A stretch of 64,000 nucleotides of DNA from the NCBI GenBank assembly GCA_034769895.1, contig CM068367.1, forward strand, positions 707,700,885 to 707,764,884, written 5' to 3'. Source of the stretch: Magicicada septendecula (taxonomy: Eukaryota; Arthropoda; Insecta; Hemiptera; Cicadidae). Under the pieces are notes generated by a model. It was not told the DNA's origin and made no database searches. It saw only the letters and a program-made list of their open reading frames with translations. Below are positions 1-10,265 of the stretch, piece after piece (positions within the stretch are counted from its first letter, which is position 1; the number at the start of each line of letters is the position of its first letter). A program made the translations under genes and the position numbers.

Positions 1-546
1 TTGCAGGGCAAGAGACCCGTATTAGTAGATGAATTGAAGTGTATATTGATGTTGTATAATGTTGTACCCTCTGTCTGTAATAATTATGAGAGTGTGATGT
101 GGTGTTATGAAGAGAGAGAGTTGTGTATTGAGAGAGAGATAGAATTATATAAGTTAAAAAGAAATTATGATGAATTGAGAAAAAGATTAGAAGGGGTGAA
201 GATGAACAATATAAAATACTTACCTGTCAAAAGAGAGATAGAGAATTATTTTGATAATATCTTTATAAACGATAATGACTTACCTGACGTAATAGTAGAG
301 GAATATAAAAATGATAAAACAACTTACCTGACGTTGACCAATAATACTGATGGAGACTGGACAATAATAACTTATGTTGACAAGGTTTATGAAATATTAA
401 TAGGGAATAACCCTATAAATTATAATGGCATAATGAATGAAATAAAGTTAATGGATTATTATAATAATAATAATAATAAATGGTATGTGAATAACAATGA
501 TGCATGTTACAAATGTATTAGATATATATATGACGATGGAGGCTGA
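1..546 (+). CDS. C-terminal part of the array element's 426-aa protein (partial at window edge)
   Basis: The frame is open from the first base and ends in TGA at 544-546. It matches residues 246-426 of the full-length ORFs at 4128, 8985 and 13842. It differs from them at a few residues, for example a Cys in place of a Tyr close to the C-terminus. The part outside the window should supply the coiled-coil N-terminal half. A splice-acceptor-like tttgcag motif ends at base 6, and the same motif lies inside the complete copies. Confidence 0.7.
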   Translation: MQGKRPVLVDELKCILMLYNVVPSVCNNYESVMWCYEERELCIEREIELYKLKRNYDELRKRLEGVKMNNIKYLPVKREIENYFDNIFINDNDLPDVIVEEYKNDKTTYLTLTNNTDGDWTIITYVDKVYEILIGNNPINYNGIMNEIKLMDYYNNNNNKWYVNNNDACYKCIRYIYDDGG

Positions 547-2722
547 ACTAAAAAATCAGTGAATGGACAATTTTAAATATTGCAATTTATGGTAATGACC
601 TTGCAGATTTGGACATATGAAGTGTGAAACAATTGAACAGTTATTGACGAAGAATTTGTAAATAATGTAGTGAATTCAAGTGTGTGTATTATGAAATATT
701 AGGTAAATAATGTGTATATGTAGTAGAAAAATGTTGTGAAAATTATAATAATATTATTAATATTTTGCATTCTAATTAAATAATAAAAATAATTATGAAA
801 ACAATAATTAATGATTTGTAAATTTTTGATAATAATTGAAATATGTTGTGTTTAAAGTAAATAATTTGAGATGTTTCAATATTGTGATTGAATGTTATAT
901 GTTTGAATGTTTATAAGGAATTTTAAATTATTTGATGAGATTTCCATAACAATGAATAAATAAATGAATGTTAAATGGTTTAGTTTGTGGAATAGCATAA
1001 TGGTTAAAAATATAGATTAATAATAAATTAGAAAATTTTGAGGAACCTAATTACAGCAAAGGATAAATAATGAAATGATGATATATAAAAGAGTTAATGA
1101 AAAAATTTCAAACCAGAATGTTTATCAGTTTTATATAAATTTTGTAAAAGAGAATTGTTTGTTTAATGTATGCTCGCGATCAAGGTAAATGTCTATTTGT
1201 TTATTATGTTATGTAATGTATTATACAAGATGTGTGTGTGTGTGTGTGGCAGGGAGGTTATCCAGGGGGGTAACGAATTAGAAATTTGTTGTATTTTAAT
1301 AATGATGACTCGCTACTAAATAATTTTGTTTTGATTTGAAAAATAGATGCACTACATACTTCCTATATTGTGTTTATTATGTCTTATTGTGTTAATTGCA
1401 TGTAGTGTGTTAGGAATAAGGATTATAAAAATATAATAATATGTATTCAATGTGTTTATAGATTTTAAAATAAAATGAAATAAAGTTATGATAGTTAAAT
1501 TTTCAATGGGTTGCAAAAGATAGAAGTTGGGTGATGAATATATGTGGGACATATAGATCTGTCCAAATTGAAGTCAAAGTTAAAGAAATAGTAGAGATGA
1601 AAATAATGTAATGTTGTTTTGAGTTAATGTATGTAATAGAGAATTTGAGTATAAATGTTGACACAGTAGATATGGAGAATATATGTAGAGTTTTGATTGA
1701 TATATTGTTGTTTATAATTGATGATGTTATTTTGTTGTAGTTGTAGTAAGGTAATAAGATTGAGATTTTTTGGGGATGGCAATTTTGTAGTAGGGGGTAG
1801 TGTAATGTGGGAGTCCGCAACATAATGATAAGTTGGGACGGGATTGGGATCGATTTAGTGGAAAGGGGCCGCCCTAGGTAGAATCCAGGGGCCAAATAAG
1901 GGAATTGAGTTTTTGGGGGGGGGGAAACACATATCCTAAGTACAAAGGGTTAGACAGTATTTATTTTTTATATATTGAGAGAATGTGGCGAATTGAGTTA
2001 AAGTAGTAAGTAGTTAGAGGTAGAGAAGGGTTAGTAGATTTTGATAGAGAGGCGTGTCATACTAGTTAAAGATTTTGTAAGGGAGCGTTAGAGTAATAAA
2101 AGGGGTAAGATTATGAGTAAATGCCGAGTTGATAAAGTGAATTATGATGAATAACTGAGAATCACCCAAATGAATGAAATGGGATGATAATTGCAATGTC
2201 ATGAAAAAAAAAAAAAATTTGAGAAACGAATTCATAAAAGTTAAATTGAGATTAAAAGGTAAATTTTTAAATACAAATTGTTTATTTTAAGATAATAATA
2301 ATGATGTGAATTATGAATGTACTATGTTTTCTTATGTTATGTTATGTTGTTAGGTATTCTGATATGTTAGAAATAAGTAAAAAACAAAACCAGTGCTTCT
2401 TAGCGCAAACCAGCACCGCTAGGGGGAAACAGATCAGTTGGGGATATGGTGTTGTATAAGGCCACTATTTGATATTTGATTTGTTGTTTCAGTGTTTGGT
2501 GATGCTGTGGCGGCGGACCTGAGCTGGCCAGCGCATCAGAGCAGGGGCGTTACGTATCTGTCTGACTCTACGGTGTTGGGATCTCGAGAGAGAAGTCCAG
2601 TATTGTCATTCAGGTGCGGTCACAGTCACCGGACCAAGGGTGAGTTCATTATATTTTTTGTAAACCATACAGGGGGTTGTGGCGACATGTCCGGGCTGAT
2701 CCCTTTAACAAGTATGAATGTG

Positions 2723-2764
2723 TCAATGAGATTTTTTATGCTTCGGCATAAAATATCTCATTGA
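2723..2764 (+). promoter_or_regulatory. Conserved 19-bp hairpin with TTCG loop before the polypurine tract
   Basis: The arms at 2723-2741 and 2746-2764 are complementary over 19 positions with one T-T mismatch. They close on a TTCG loop flanked by C and G, which in RNA is the very stable C(UUCG)G tetraloop. The hairpin lies directly upstream of the G-rich tract GGGGGTAT and the LTR start. The same structure occurs at 7580-7621, 12437-12478 and 17294-17335. Its place suggests a role in 3' end formation, packaging or plus-strand priming, which is inference. Confidence 0.75.
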
Positions 2765-2772
2765 GGGGGTAT

Positions 2773-3958
2773 TGTAACGGGGCATTTTTGGGCCTAATTT
2801 TGGGGCAGTTTGTATTTTTTTTTTTAATAAAACAAATAACATTTTTTGATAATAGGGACAAAATGTAAAAAAAGGTAAATTTATGGTTAGCGACAGTGGT
2901 AGCGAAGGTGGTACGACTGATTGAAAATATTTTATGTGAATTATTGAAGCGACAGACTTAACAAGCTGGAATTGTGCCAAGGTCAACCAATAACACACAA
3001 AACAGCGTAAACAAATTATGTAACGGAATATCAGGCGATGTTACATCAGCGCCTTACATAACGAAGAATGTAGGTGTGTCAACGCCAGCAGCTTTGTCAC
3101 ACTCACAGAACAAAGCCAGTCGGAAAATAACATCTGAACACAACGGACGCGAGCTGTTTTGTGCGTCCGCCGGCTCGCCAGTTTAGGCGAAGTTTTTTGT
3201 GTCGCCCGCAACATATAAAATGTAAAAATTGTGATATTTGATCATCTAAAACAGTATTTTTGAAACCGAGTAGATACAGTGAGAAAATAATAAGTAAATC
3301 ATCATATAACAGTTCGGCAATAAATCAGTGCGGGTATACGAGAAGACATTGTAGGAGGGTACTTCCAGCGTAATAACAGGAAAGTAAACTAACAAATTTT
3401 ATTATTTGCATACAGTACAAGAACAGAGGGGGGAAAATTAATTTGAAATATGAGCTCTAATGGGAATATAACTTGTCTAATGTGAAAGCGTGTGAGTGTG
3501 TATGGGTGAGTTTGAATTACGTAATTACAAAGGCACTGGTTTACGTTAAGAGAAGTTAGTTTAGTATTATTTCTTTACAGCATTTGTTTTAGTGTTCAAC
3601 AGTTTAATTATCAATAATATCTTGAAAGTTGTGGTCAGAATAAAGCATGTACACTGTCATTGTTAAAATATTAAAAGTGTAAAAGATGGGAGGAGTAATC
3701 TGGTCATTGTCGTTGATATGCAACAGTAAAACTAAATCATGAATAAACACAAGTTTGTTTGAATATAGTAGATCGAAGTAGTCATTTCAAACAACCATAT
3801 TGTTTTTTCAACACGTCTAACGAGATCCTGGAAAATGGTAAGTATAGAGTTTGAGTTGGTACTAGACAATATGGCTGCTGCACCAGCCGAAAGAGTAAAA
3901 GTAAACAAGGGATAGTAGGGTATCGAATATAATTATTAATAGAATTAATCAGTTAACA
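2773..3958 (+). repeat. LTR 1 of the tandem array (1186 bp)
   Basis: The LTR starts TGTAACGG after a GGGGGTAT polypurine tract and ends GTTAACA one base before a primer-binding-site-like sequence. Its ends are confirmed by the last array copy, where similarity stops exactly after GTTAACA at 18529. A TATA-like atataaaa lies near 3211, giving a likely U3/R boundary near 3240. A strong splice donor, ATG followed by GTAAGTATAG, sits at 3835-3847. Confidence 0.85.
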
Positions 3959-3959
3959 A

Positions 3960-3977
3960 TGGCGCCCGACCAGCTGG
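3960..3977 (+). other. tRNA primer binding site
   Basis: The sequence starting TGGCGCCCGACCAG follows the LTR after a single base, as expected for a minus-strand primer site complementary to a tRNA 3' end (TGG pairs with CCA). The same site follows LTR 2 and LTR 3. It is absent after the terminal LTR at 18529, which marks that copy as a true 3' LTR. The tRNA species was not determined. Confidence 0.75.
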
Positions 3978-4127
3978 ACCGTTTGCATTAATTTAATTAT
4001 ACAAATGTGGACCTATTGCAGAAATAATATGGTTGTTTAAGGTAACTAAAAAATGTGTAAACATAAGTAGTAAGGTTATAATATGATTGATAGATGTGTA
4101 TTATAAATAAGTAAGAATTAAATAAAA

Positions 4128-5408
4128 ATGATGAATACAAATGAAAATATTAACAATGAAGTCAGTTTCACTGATAGTCAAACTGAAAGTCAAATAAATA
4201 GCAATTTAAGCGAGACTGAATCGAGAATAATGGAAGGCGTAACGAGTCAGTCGACGCCGACCTCAGTTAAGAAAGAGAATAATAGTGATATGATGAGTAT
4301 GATGCAGTTATTGTTGAATAAATTTGATATGTACAATAGTGATTTCAATATTAAATTCAATGAACAGAAAAACGAGATGCAAGAATTTAAAAATAGTGTA
4401 AATGAGAAGTTAGATACACAGAATAACAAATTTAATGTGCTGAGTAGCGATATGAATAGTCGTTTTGACATGAATGACGCCAAGTTTGATGTATTAACTA
4501 ATTCACTGTGTAGCATTGATGACCGAATGAACGAAATATGTAGAGAAATAAAGGAGTCAAGAGAGTGTGTGTGTGTGGGAGATAATAAAACAAATGAAAA
4601 TTGTAGTGAAAAATGTAAAGGTACGACGCCAGATAAAGAATTAATAAATAATAATGATGTTGTTGAAAATAATGAGAATAATAATATAATTGGAAATGTC
4701 ATATCAGAGAGTACTGATGAGTGTGTGGAATGTGATTATGAGATGTTAAGGTGTATTGATGAAGTAGAGAGAGAGTGGAAAAATAATATAGTAGTTGAAT
4801 GTGGGCAGAGGGTAAATTTTCCCATTAATTTTTCTGAACCAGAGTGTTCACAAATGTTGTTTTTGCAGGGCAAGAGACCCGTATTAGTAGATGAATTGAA
4901 GTGTATACTGATGTTGTATAATGTTGTACCCTCTGTCTGTAATAATTATGAGAGTGTGATGTGGTGTTATGAAGAGAGAGAGTTGTGTATTGAGAGAGAG
5001 ATAGAATTATATAAGTTAAAAAGAAATTATGATGAATTGAGAAAAAGATTAGAAGGGGTGAAGATGAACAATATAAAATACTTACCTGTCAAAAGAGAGA
5101 TAGAGAATTATTTTGATAATATCTTTATAAACGATAATGACTTACCTGACGTAATAGTAGAGGAATATAAAAATGATAAAACAACTTACCTGACGTTGAC
5201 CAATAATACTGATGGAGACTGGACAATAATAACTTATGTTGACAAGGTTTATGAAATATTAATAGGGAATAACCCTATAAATTATAATGGCATAATGAAT
5301 GAAATAAAGTTAATGGATTATTATTATAATAATAATAATAAATGGTATGTGAATAACAATGATGCATGTTACAAATATATTAGATATATATATGACGATG
5401 GAGGCTGA
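4128..5408 (+). CDS. Retroelement protein, 426 aa, candidate Gag (array unit 1)
   Basis: This is the only long sense ORF of the unit, starting 169 bp downstream of the LTR. Residues about 55-145 have regularly spaced hydrophobic residues and repeated KF.. motifs, consistent with a coiled coil. A poly-Asn/Glu linker follows, and residues about 248-426 form a separate Cys/Tyr/Asn-rich domain. No CCHC zinc knuckle, protease, reverse transcriptase or integrase is encoded in the unit, so the element is non-autonomous. The function is inferred only from position between the primer site and the polypurine tract; the sequence does not clearly resemble a known Gag. An acceptor-like site inside the ORF, with exon start at 4869, is in frame with an LTR donor ending in ATG. 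Confidence 0.65.
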   Translation: MMNTNENINNEVSFTDSQTESQINSNLSETESRIMEGVTSQSTPTSVKKENNSDMMSMMQLLLNKFDMYNSDFNIKFNEQKNEMQEFKNSVNEKLDTQNNKFNVLSSDMNSRFDMNDAKFDVLTNSLCSIDDRMNEICREIKESRECVCVGDNKTNENCSEKCKGTTPDKELINNNDVVENNENNNIIGNVISESTDECVECDYEMLRCIDEVEREWKNNIVVECGQRVNFPINFSEPECSQMLFLQGKRPVLVDELKCILMLYNVVPSVCNNYESVMWCYEERELCIEREIELYKLKRNYDELRKRLEGVKMNNIKYLPVKREIENYFDNIFINDNDLPDVIVEEYKNDKTTYLTLTNNTDGDWTIITYVDKVYEILIGNNPINYNGIMNEIKLMDYYYNNNNKWYVNNNDACYKYIRYIYDDGG

Positions 5409-7629
5409 ACTAAAAAAATCAGTGAATGGACAATTTTAAATATTGCAATTTATGGTAATGACCTTGCAGATTTGGACATATGAAGTGTGAAACAATTGAA
5501 CAGTTATTGACGAAGAATTTGTAAATAATGTAGTGAATTCAAGTGTGTGTATTATGAAATATTAGGTAAATAATGTGTATATGTAGTAGAAAAATGTTGT
5601 GAAAATAATAATAATATTATTAATATTTTGCATTCTAATTAAATAATAAAAATAATTATGAAAACAATAATTAATGATTTGTAAATTTTTGATAATAATT
5701 GAAATATGTTGTGTTTAAAGTAAATAATTTGAGATGTTTCAATATTGTGATTGAATGTTATATGTTTGAATGTTTATAAGGAATTTTAAATTATTTGATG
5801 AGATTTCCATAACAATGAATAAATAAATGAATGTTAAATGGTTTAGTTTGTGGAATAGCATAATGGTTAAAAATATAGATTAATAATAAATTAGAAAATT
5901 TTGATTAACCTAATTACAGCAAAGGATAAATAATGAAATGATGATATATAAAAGAGTTAATAAAAAAAATTTCAAACCAGAATGTTTATCAGTTTTATAT
6001 AAATTTTGTAAAAGAGAATTGTTTGTTTAATGTATGCTCGCGATCAAGGTAAATGTCTATTTGTTTATTATGTTATGTAATGTATTATACAAGATGTGTG
6101 TGTGTGTGGCAGGGAGGTTATCCAGGGGGTAACGAATTAGAAATTTGTTGTATTTTAATAATGATGACTCGCTACTAAATAATTTTGTTTTGATTTGAAA
6201 AATAGATGCACTACATACTTCCTATATTGTGTTTATTATGTCTTATTGTGTTAATTGCATGTAGTTTGTTAGGAATAAGGATTATAAAAATATAATAATA
6301 TGTATTCAATGTGTTTATAGATTTTAAAATAAAATGAAATAAAGTTATGATAGTTAAATTTTCAATGGGTTGCAAAAGATAGAAGTTGGGTGATGAATAT
6401 TTGTGGGACATATAGATCTGTCCAAATTGAAGTCAAAGTTAAAGAAATAGTAGAGATGAAAATAATGTAATGTTGTTTTGAGTTAACGTATGTAATAGAG
6501 AATTTGAGTATAAATGTTGACACAGTAGATATGGAGAATATATGTAGAGTTTTGATTGATATATTGTTGTTTATAATTGATGATGTTATTTTGTTGTAGT
6601 TGTAGTAAGGTAATAAGATTGAGATTTTTTGGGGATGGCAATTTTGTAGTAGGGGGTAGTGTAATGTGGGAGTCCGCAACATAATGATAAGTTGGGACGG
6701 GATTGGGATCGATTTAGTGGAAAGGGGCTGCCTTAGGTAGAATCCAGGGGCCAAATAAGGGAATTGAGTTTTTTGGGGGGGGAAATACATATCCTAAGTA
6801 CAAAGGGTTAGAGAGTATTTTTTTTTATATATTGGGAGAATGTGGCGAATTGAGTTAAAGTAGTAAGTAGTTAGAGGTAGAGAAGGGTTAGTAGATTTTG
6901 ATAGAGAGGCGTGTCATACTAGTTAAAGATTTTGTAAGGGAGCGTTAGAGTAATAAAAGGGGTAAGATTATGAGTAAATGCCGAGTTGATAAAGTGAATT
7001 ATGATGAATAACTGATAATCACCCAAATGAATGAAATGGGATGATAATTGCAATGTCATGAAAAAAAAAAAATTTTTGAGAAACGAATTCATAAAAGTTA
7101 AATTGAGATTAAAAGGTAAATTTTTAAATACAAATTGTTTATTTTAAGATAATAATAATGATGTGAATTATGAATGTACTATGTTTTCTTATGTTATGTT
7201 ATGTTGTTAGGTATTCTGATATGTTAGAAATAAGTAAAAAACAAAACCAGTGCTTCTTAGCGCAAATCAGCACCGCTAGGGGGAAACAGATCAGTTGGGG
7301 ATATGGTGTTGTATAAGGCCACTATTTGATATTTGATTTGTTGTTTCAGTGTTTGGTGATGCTGTGGCGGCGGACCTGAGCTGGCCAGCGTGTCAGAGCA
7401 GGGGCGTTACGTATCTGTCTGACTCTACGGTGTTGGGATCTCGAGAGAGAAGTCCAGTATTGTCATTCAGGTGCGGTCACAGTCACCGGACCAAGGGTGA
7501 GTTGATTATATTTTTTGTAAACCATACAGGGGGTTGTGGCGACATGTCCGGGCTGATCCCTTTAACAAGTATGAATGTGTCAATGAGATTTTTTATGCTT
7601 CGGCATAAAATATCTCATTGAGGGGGTAT
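5409..7629 (+). other. Non-coding 3' internal region of array unit 1
   Basis: These 2.2 kb are AT-rich and rich in stops on the sense strand. Antisense ORFs of 66-142 codons exist but look like composition artefacts. Near the 3' end lies a G/C-rich island with splice-like borders at about 7350-7496, then the TTCG hairpin at 7580-7621 and the polypurine tract before LTR 2. Confidence 0.7.
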
Positions 7630-8815
7630 TGTAACGGGGCATTTTTGGGCCTAATTTTGGGGCAGTTTGTATTTTTTTTTTAATAAAACAAATAACATTT
7701 TTTCGATAATAGGGACAAAATGTAAACAAAGGTAAATTTATTGTTAGCGACAGTGGTAGCGAAGGTGGTACGACTGATTGAAAATATTGTATGTGAATTA
7801 TTGAAGCGACAGACATAACAAGCTGGAATTGTGCCAAGGTCAACCAATGACACACAAAACAGCATAAACAAATTATGTAACGGAATATCAGGCGATGTTA
7901 CGTCAGCGCCTTACATAACGAAGAATGTAGGTGTGTCAACACCAGCGGCTTTGTCACACTCACAGAACAAAGCCAGTCAGAAAATAACATCTGAACACAA
8001 CGGACGGGAGCTGTTTTGTACGTCCGCCGGCTCGCCGGTTTAGGCGAAGTTTTTTGTGTCGCCCGCAACATATAAAATGTAAAAACTGTGATATTTGATC
8101 ATCTAAAACAGTATTTTTGAAACCGAGTAGATACAGTGAGAAAATAATAAGTAAATCATCATATAACAGTTCGGCAATAAATCAGTGCGGGTATACGAGA
8201 AGACATTGTAGGAGGGTACTTCCAGCGTAATAACAGGAAAGTAAACTAACAAATTTTATTATTTTCATACAGTACAAGAACAGAGGGGGGAAAATTAATT
8301 TGAAATATGAGCTCTAATGGGAATATAACTTGTCTAATGTGAAAGCGTGTGAGTGTGTATGGGTGAGTTTGAATTACGTAATTACAAAGGCACTGGTTTA
8401 CGTTAAGAGAAGTTAGTTTAGTATTATTTCTTTACAGCATTTGTTTTAGTGTTCAACAGTTTAATTATCAATAATATCTTGAAAGTTGTGGTCAGAATAA
8501 AGCATGTACACTGTCATTGTTAAAATAGTAAAAGTGTAAAAGATGGGAGGAGTAATCTGGTCATTGTCGTTAATATGCAACAGTAAAACTAAATCATGAA
8601 TAAACACAAGTTTGTTTGAATATAGTAGATCGAAGTAGTCATTTCAAACAACCATATTGTTTTTTCAACACGTCTAACGAGATCCTGGAAAATGGTAAGT
8701 ATAGAGTTTGAGTTGGTACTAGACAATATGGCTGCTGCACCAGCCGAAAGAGTAAAAGTAAACAAGGGATAGTAGGGTATCGAATATAATTATTAATAGA
8801 ATTAATCAGTTAACA
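7630..8815 (+). repeat. LTR 2 of the tandem array
   Basis: It has the same TGTAACGG...GTTAACA borders as LTR 1 and starts exactly 4857 bp after it. It contains a CRE/ATF-like TTACGTCA at 7898-7905; the same position reads TTACATCA in LTR 1 and TTATGTCA in LTR 3, so this CpG varies between copies. A TATA-like atataaaa lies near 8070. Confidence 0.85.
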
Positions 8816-8984
8816 ATGGCGCCCGACCAGCTGGACCGTTTGCATTAATTTAATTATGCAAATGTGGACCTATTGCAGAAATAATATGGTTGTTTAAGGT
8901 AACTAAAAAATGTGTAAACATAAGTAGTAAGGTTATAATATGATTGATAGATGTGTATTATAAATAAGTAAGAATTAAATAAAA

Positions 8985-10265
8985 ATGATGAATACAAATG
9001 AAAATATTAACAATGAAGTCAGTTTCACTGATAGTCAAACTGAAAGTCAAATAAATAGCAATTTAAGCGAGACTGAATCGAGAATAATGGAAGGCGTAAC
9101 GAGTCAGTCGACGCCGACCTCAGTTAAGAAAGAGAATAATAGTGATATGATGAGTATGATGCAGTTATTGTTGAATAAATTTGATATGTACAATAGTGAT
9201 TTCAATATTAAATTCAATGAACAGAAAAACGAGATGCAAGAATTTAAAAATAGTGTAAATGAGAAGTTAGATACACAGAATAACAAATTTAATGTGCTGA
9301 GTAGCGATATGAATAGTCGTTTTGACATGAATGACGCCAAGTTTGATGTATTAACTAATTCACTGTGTAGCATTGATGACCGAATGAACGAAATATGTAG
9401 AGAAATAAAGGAGTCAAGAGAGTGTGTGTGTGTGGGAGATAATAAAACAAATGAAAATTGTAGTGAAAAATGTAAAGGTACGACGCCAGATAAAGAATTA
9501 ATAAATAATAATGATGTTGTTGAAAATAATGAGAATAATAATATAATTGAAAATGTCATATCAGAGAGTACTGATGAGTGTGTGGAATGTGATTATGAGA
9601 TGTTAAGGTGTATTGATGAAGTAGAGAGAGAGTGGAAAAATAATATAGTAGTTGAATGTGGGCAGAGGGTAAATTTTCCCATTAATTTTTCTGAACCAGA
9701 GTGTTCACAAATGTTGTTTTTGCAGGGCAAGAGACCCGTATTAGTAGATGAATTGAAGTGTATACTGATGTTGTATAATGTTGTACCCTCTGTCTGTAAT
9801 AATTATGAGAGTGTGATGTGGTGTTATGAAGAGAGAGAGTTGTGTATTGAGAGAGAGATAGAATTATATAAGTTAAAAAGAAATTATGATGAATTGAGAA
9901 AAAGATTAGAAGGGGTGAAGATGAACAATATAAAATACTTACCTGTCGAAAGAGAGATAGAGAATTATTTTGATAATATCTTTATAAACGATAATGACTT
10001 ACCTGACGTAATAGTAGAGGAATATAAAAATGATAAAACAACTTACCTGACGTTGACCAATAATACTGATGGAGACTGGACAATAATAACTTATGTTGAC
10101 AAGCTTTATGAAATATTAATAGGGAATAACCCTATAAATTATAATGGCATAATGAATGAAATAAAGTTAATGGATTATTATAATAATAATAATAATAAAT
10201 GGTATGTGAATAACAATGATGCATGTTACAAATATATTAGATATATATATGACGATGGAGGCTGA
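8985..10265 (+). CDS. Retroelement protein, 426 aa, candidate Gag (array unit 2)
   Basis: This is a full-length copy of the ORF at 4128 with the same layout of a coiled-coil N-terminal half and a separate C-terminal domain. By eye its translation is identical to the unit 3 copy and differs from unit 1 at about four residues (Gly to Glu, Lys to Glu, Val to Leu, and a Tyr/Asn change in the Asn run). This pattern fits a recent duplication of units 2 and 3. Confidence 0.65.
   Translation: MMNTNENINNEVSFTDSQTESQINSNLSETESRIMEGVTSQSTPTSVKKENNSDMMSMMQLLLNKFDMYNSDFNIKFNEQKNEMQEFKNSVNEKLDTQNNKFNVLSSDMNSRFDMNDAKFDVLTNSLCSIDDRMNEICREIKESRECVCVGDNKTNENCSEKCKGTTPDKELINNNDVVENNENNNIIENVISESTDECVECDYEMLRCIDEVEREWKNNIVVECGQRVNFPINFSEPECSQMLFLQGKRPVLVDELKCILMLYNVVPSVCNNYESVMWCYEERELCIEREIELYKLKRNYDELRKRLEGVKMNNIKYLPVEREIENYFDNIFINDNDLPDVIVEEYKNDKTTYLTLTNNTDGDWTIITYVDKLYEILIGNNPINYNGIMNEIKLMDYYNNNNNKWYVNNNDACYKYIRYIYDDGG

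Larger units (their letters stand above)
1..2772 (+). mobile_element. Partial internal region of the array LTR element (first unit, cut by window edge)
   Basis: This stretch matches the internal part of the following 4857-bp units from about gag codon 246 onward, with a few small indels. It holds the end of the candidate gag ORF, about 2.2 kb of AT-rich sequence without a convincing gene, a TG microsatellite near 1230-1250, a G/C-rich exon-like island at 2493-2639, a hairpin at 2723-2764 and a G-rich polypurine tract just before the LTR at 2773. The rest of the unit lies outside the window. Confidence 0.85.

Noticed and set aside
1352..1895. Antisense ORFs of 66-142 codons repeated in every array unit
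   Set aside because: They lie in AT-rich non-coding DNA, have low-complexity Ile/Thr/Ser/Asn composition, change start between units, and show no domain.
2492..2764. 90-codon ORF ending in the hairpin as a small element protein
   Set aside because: It runs from the exon-like island through the hairpin and has no natural start; the conservation is explained by the array and the RNA structure.
4247..4702. Antisense 151-codon ORF inside gag
   Set aside because: It is the mirror of the gag coiled-coil codons and has Ser/Leu/Phe-rich shadow composition.
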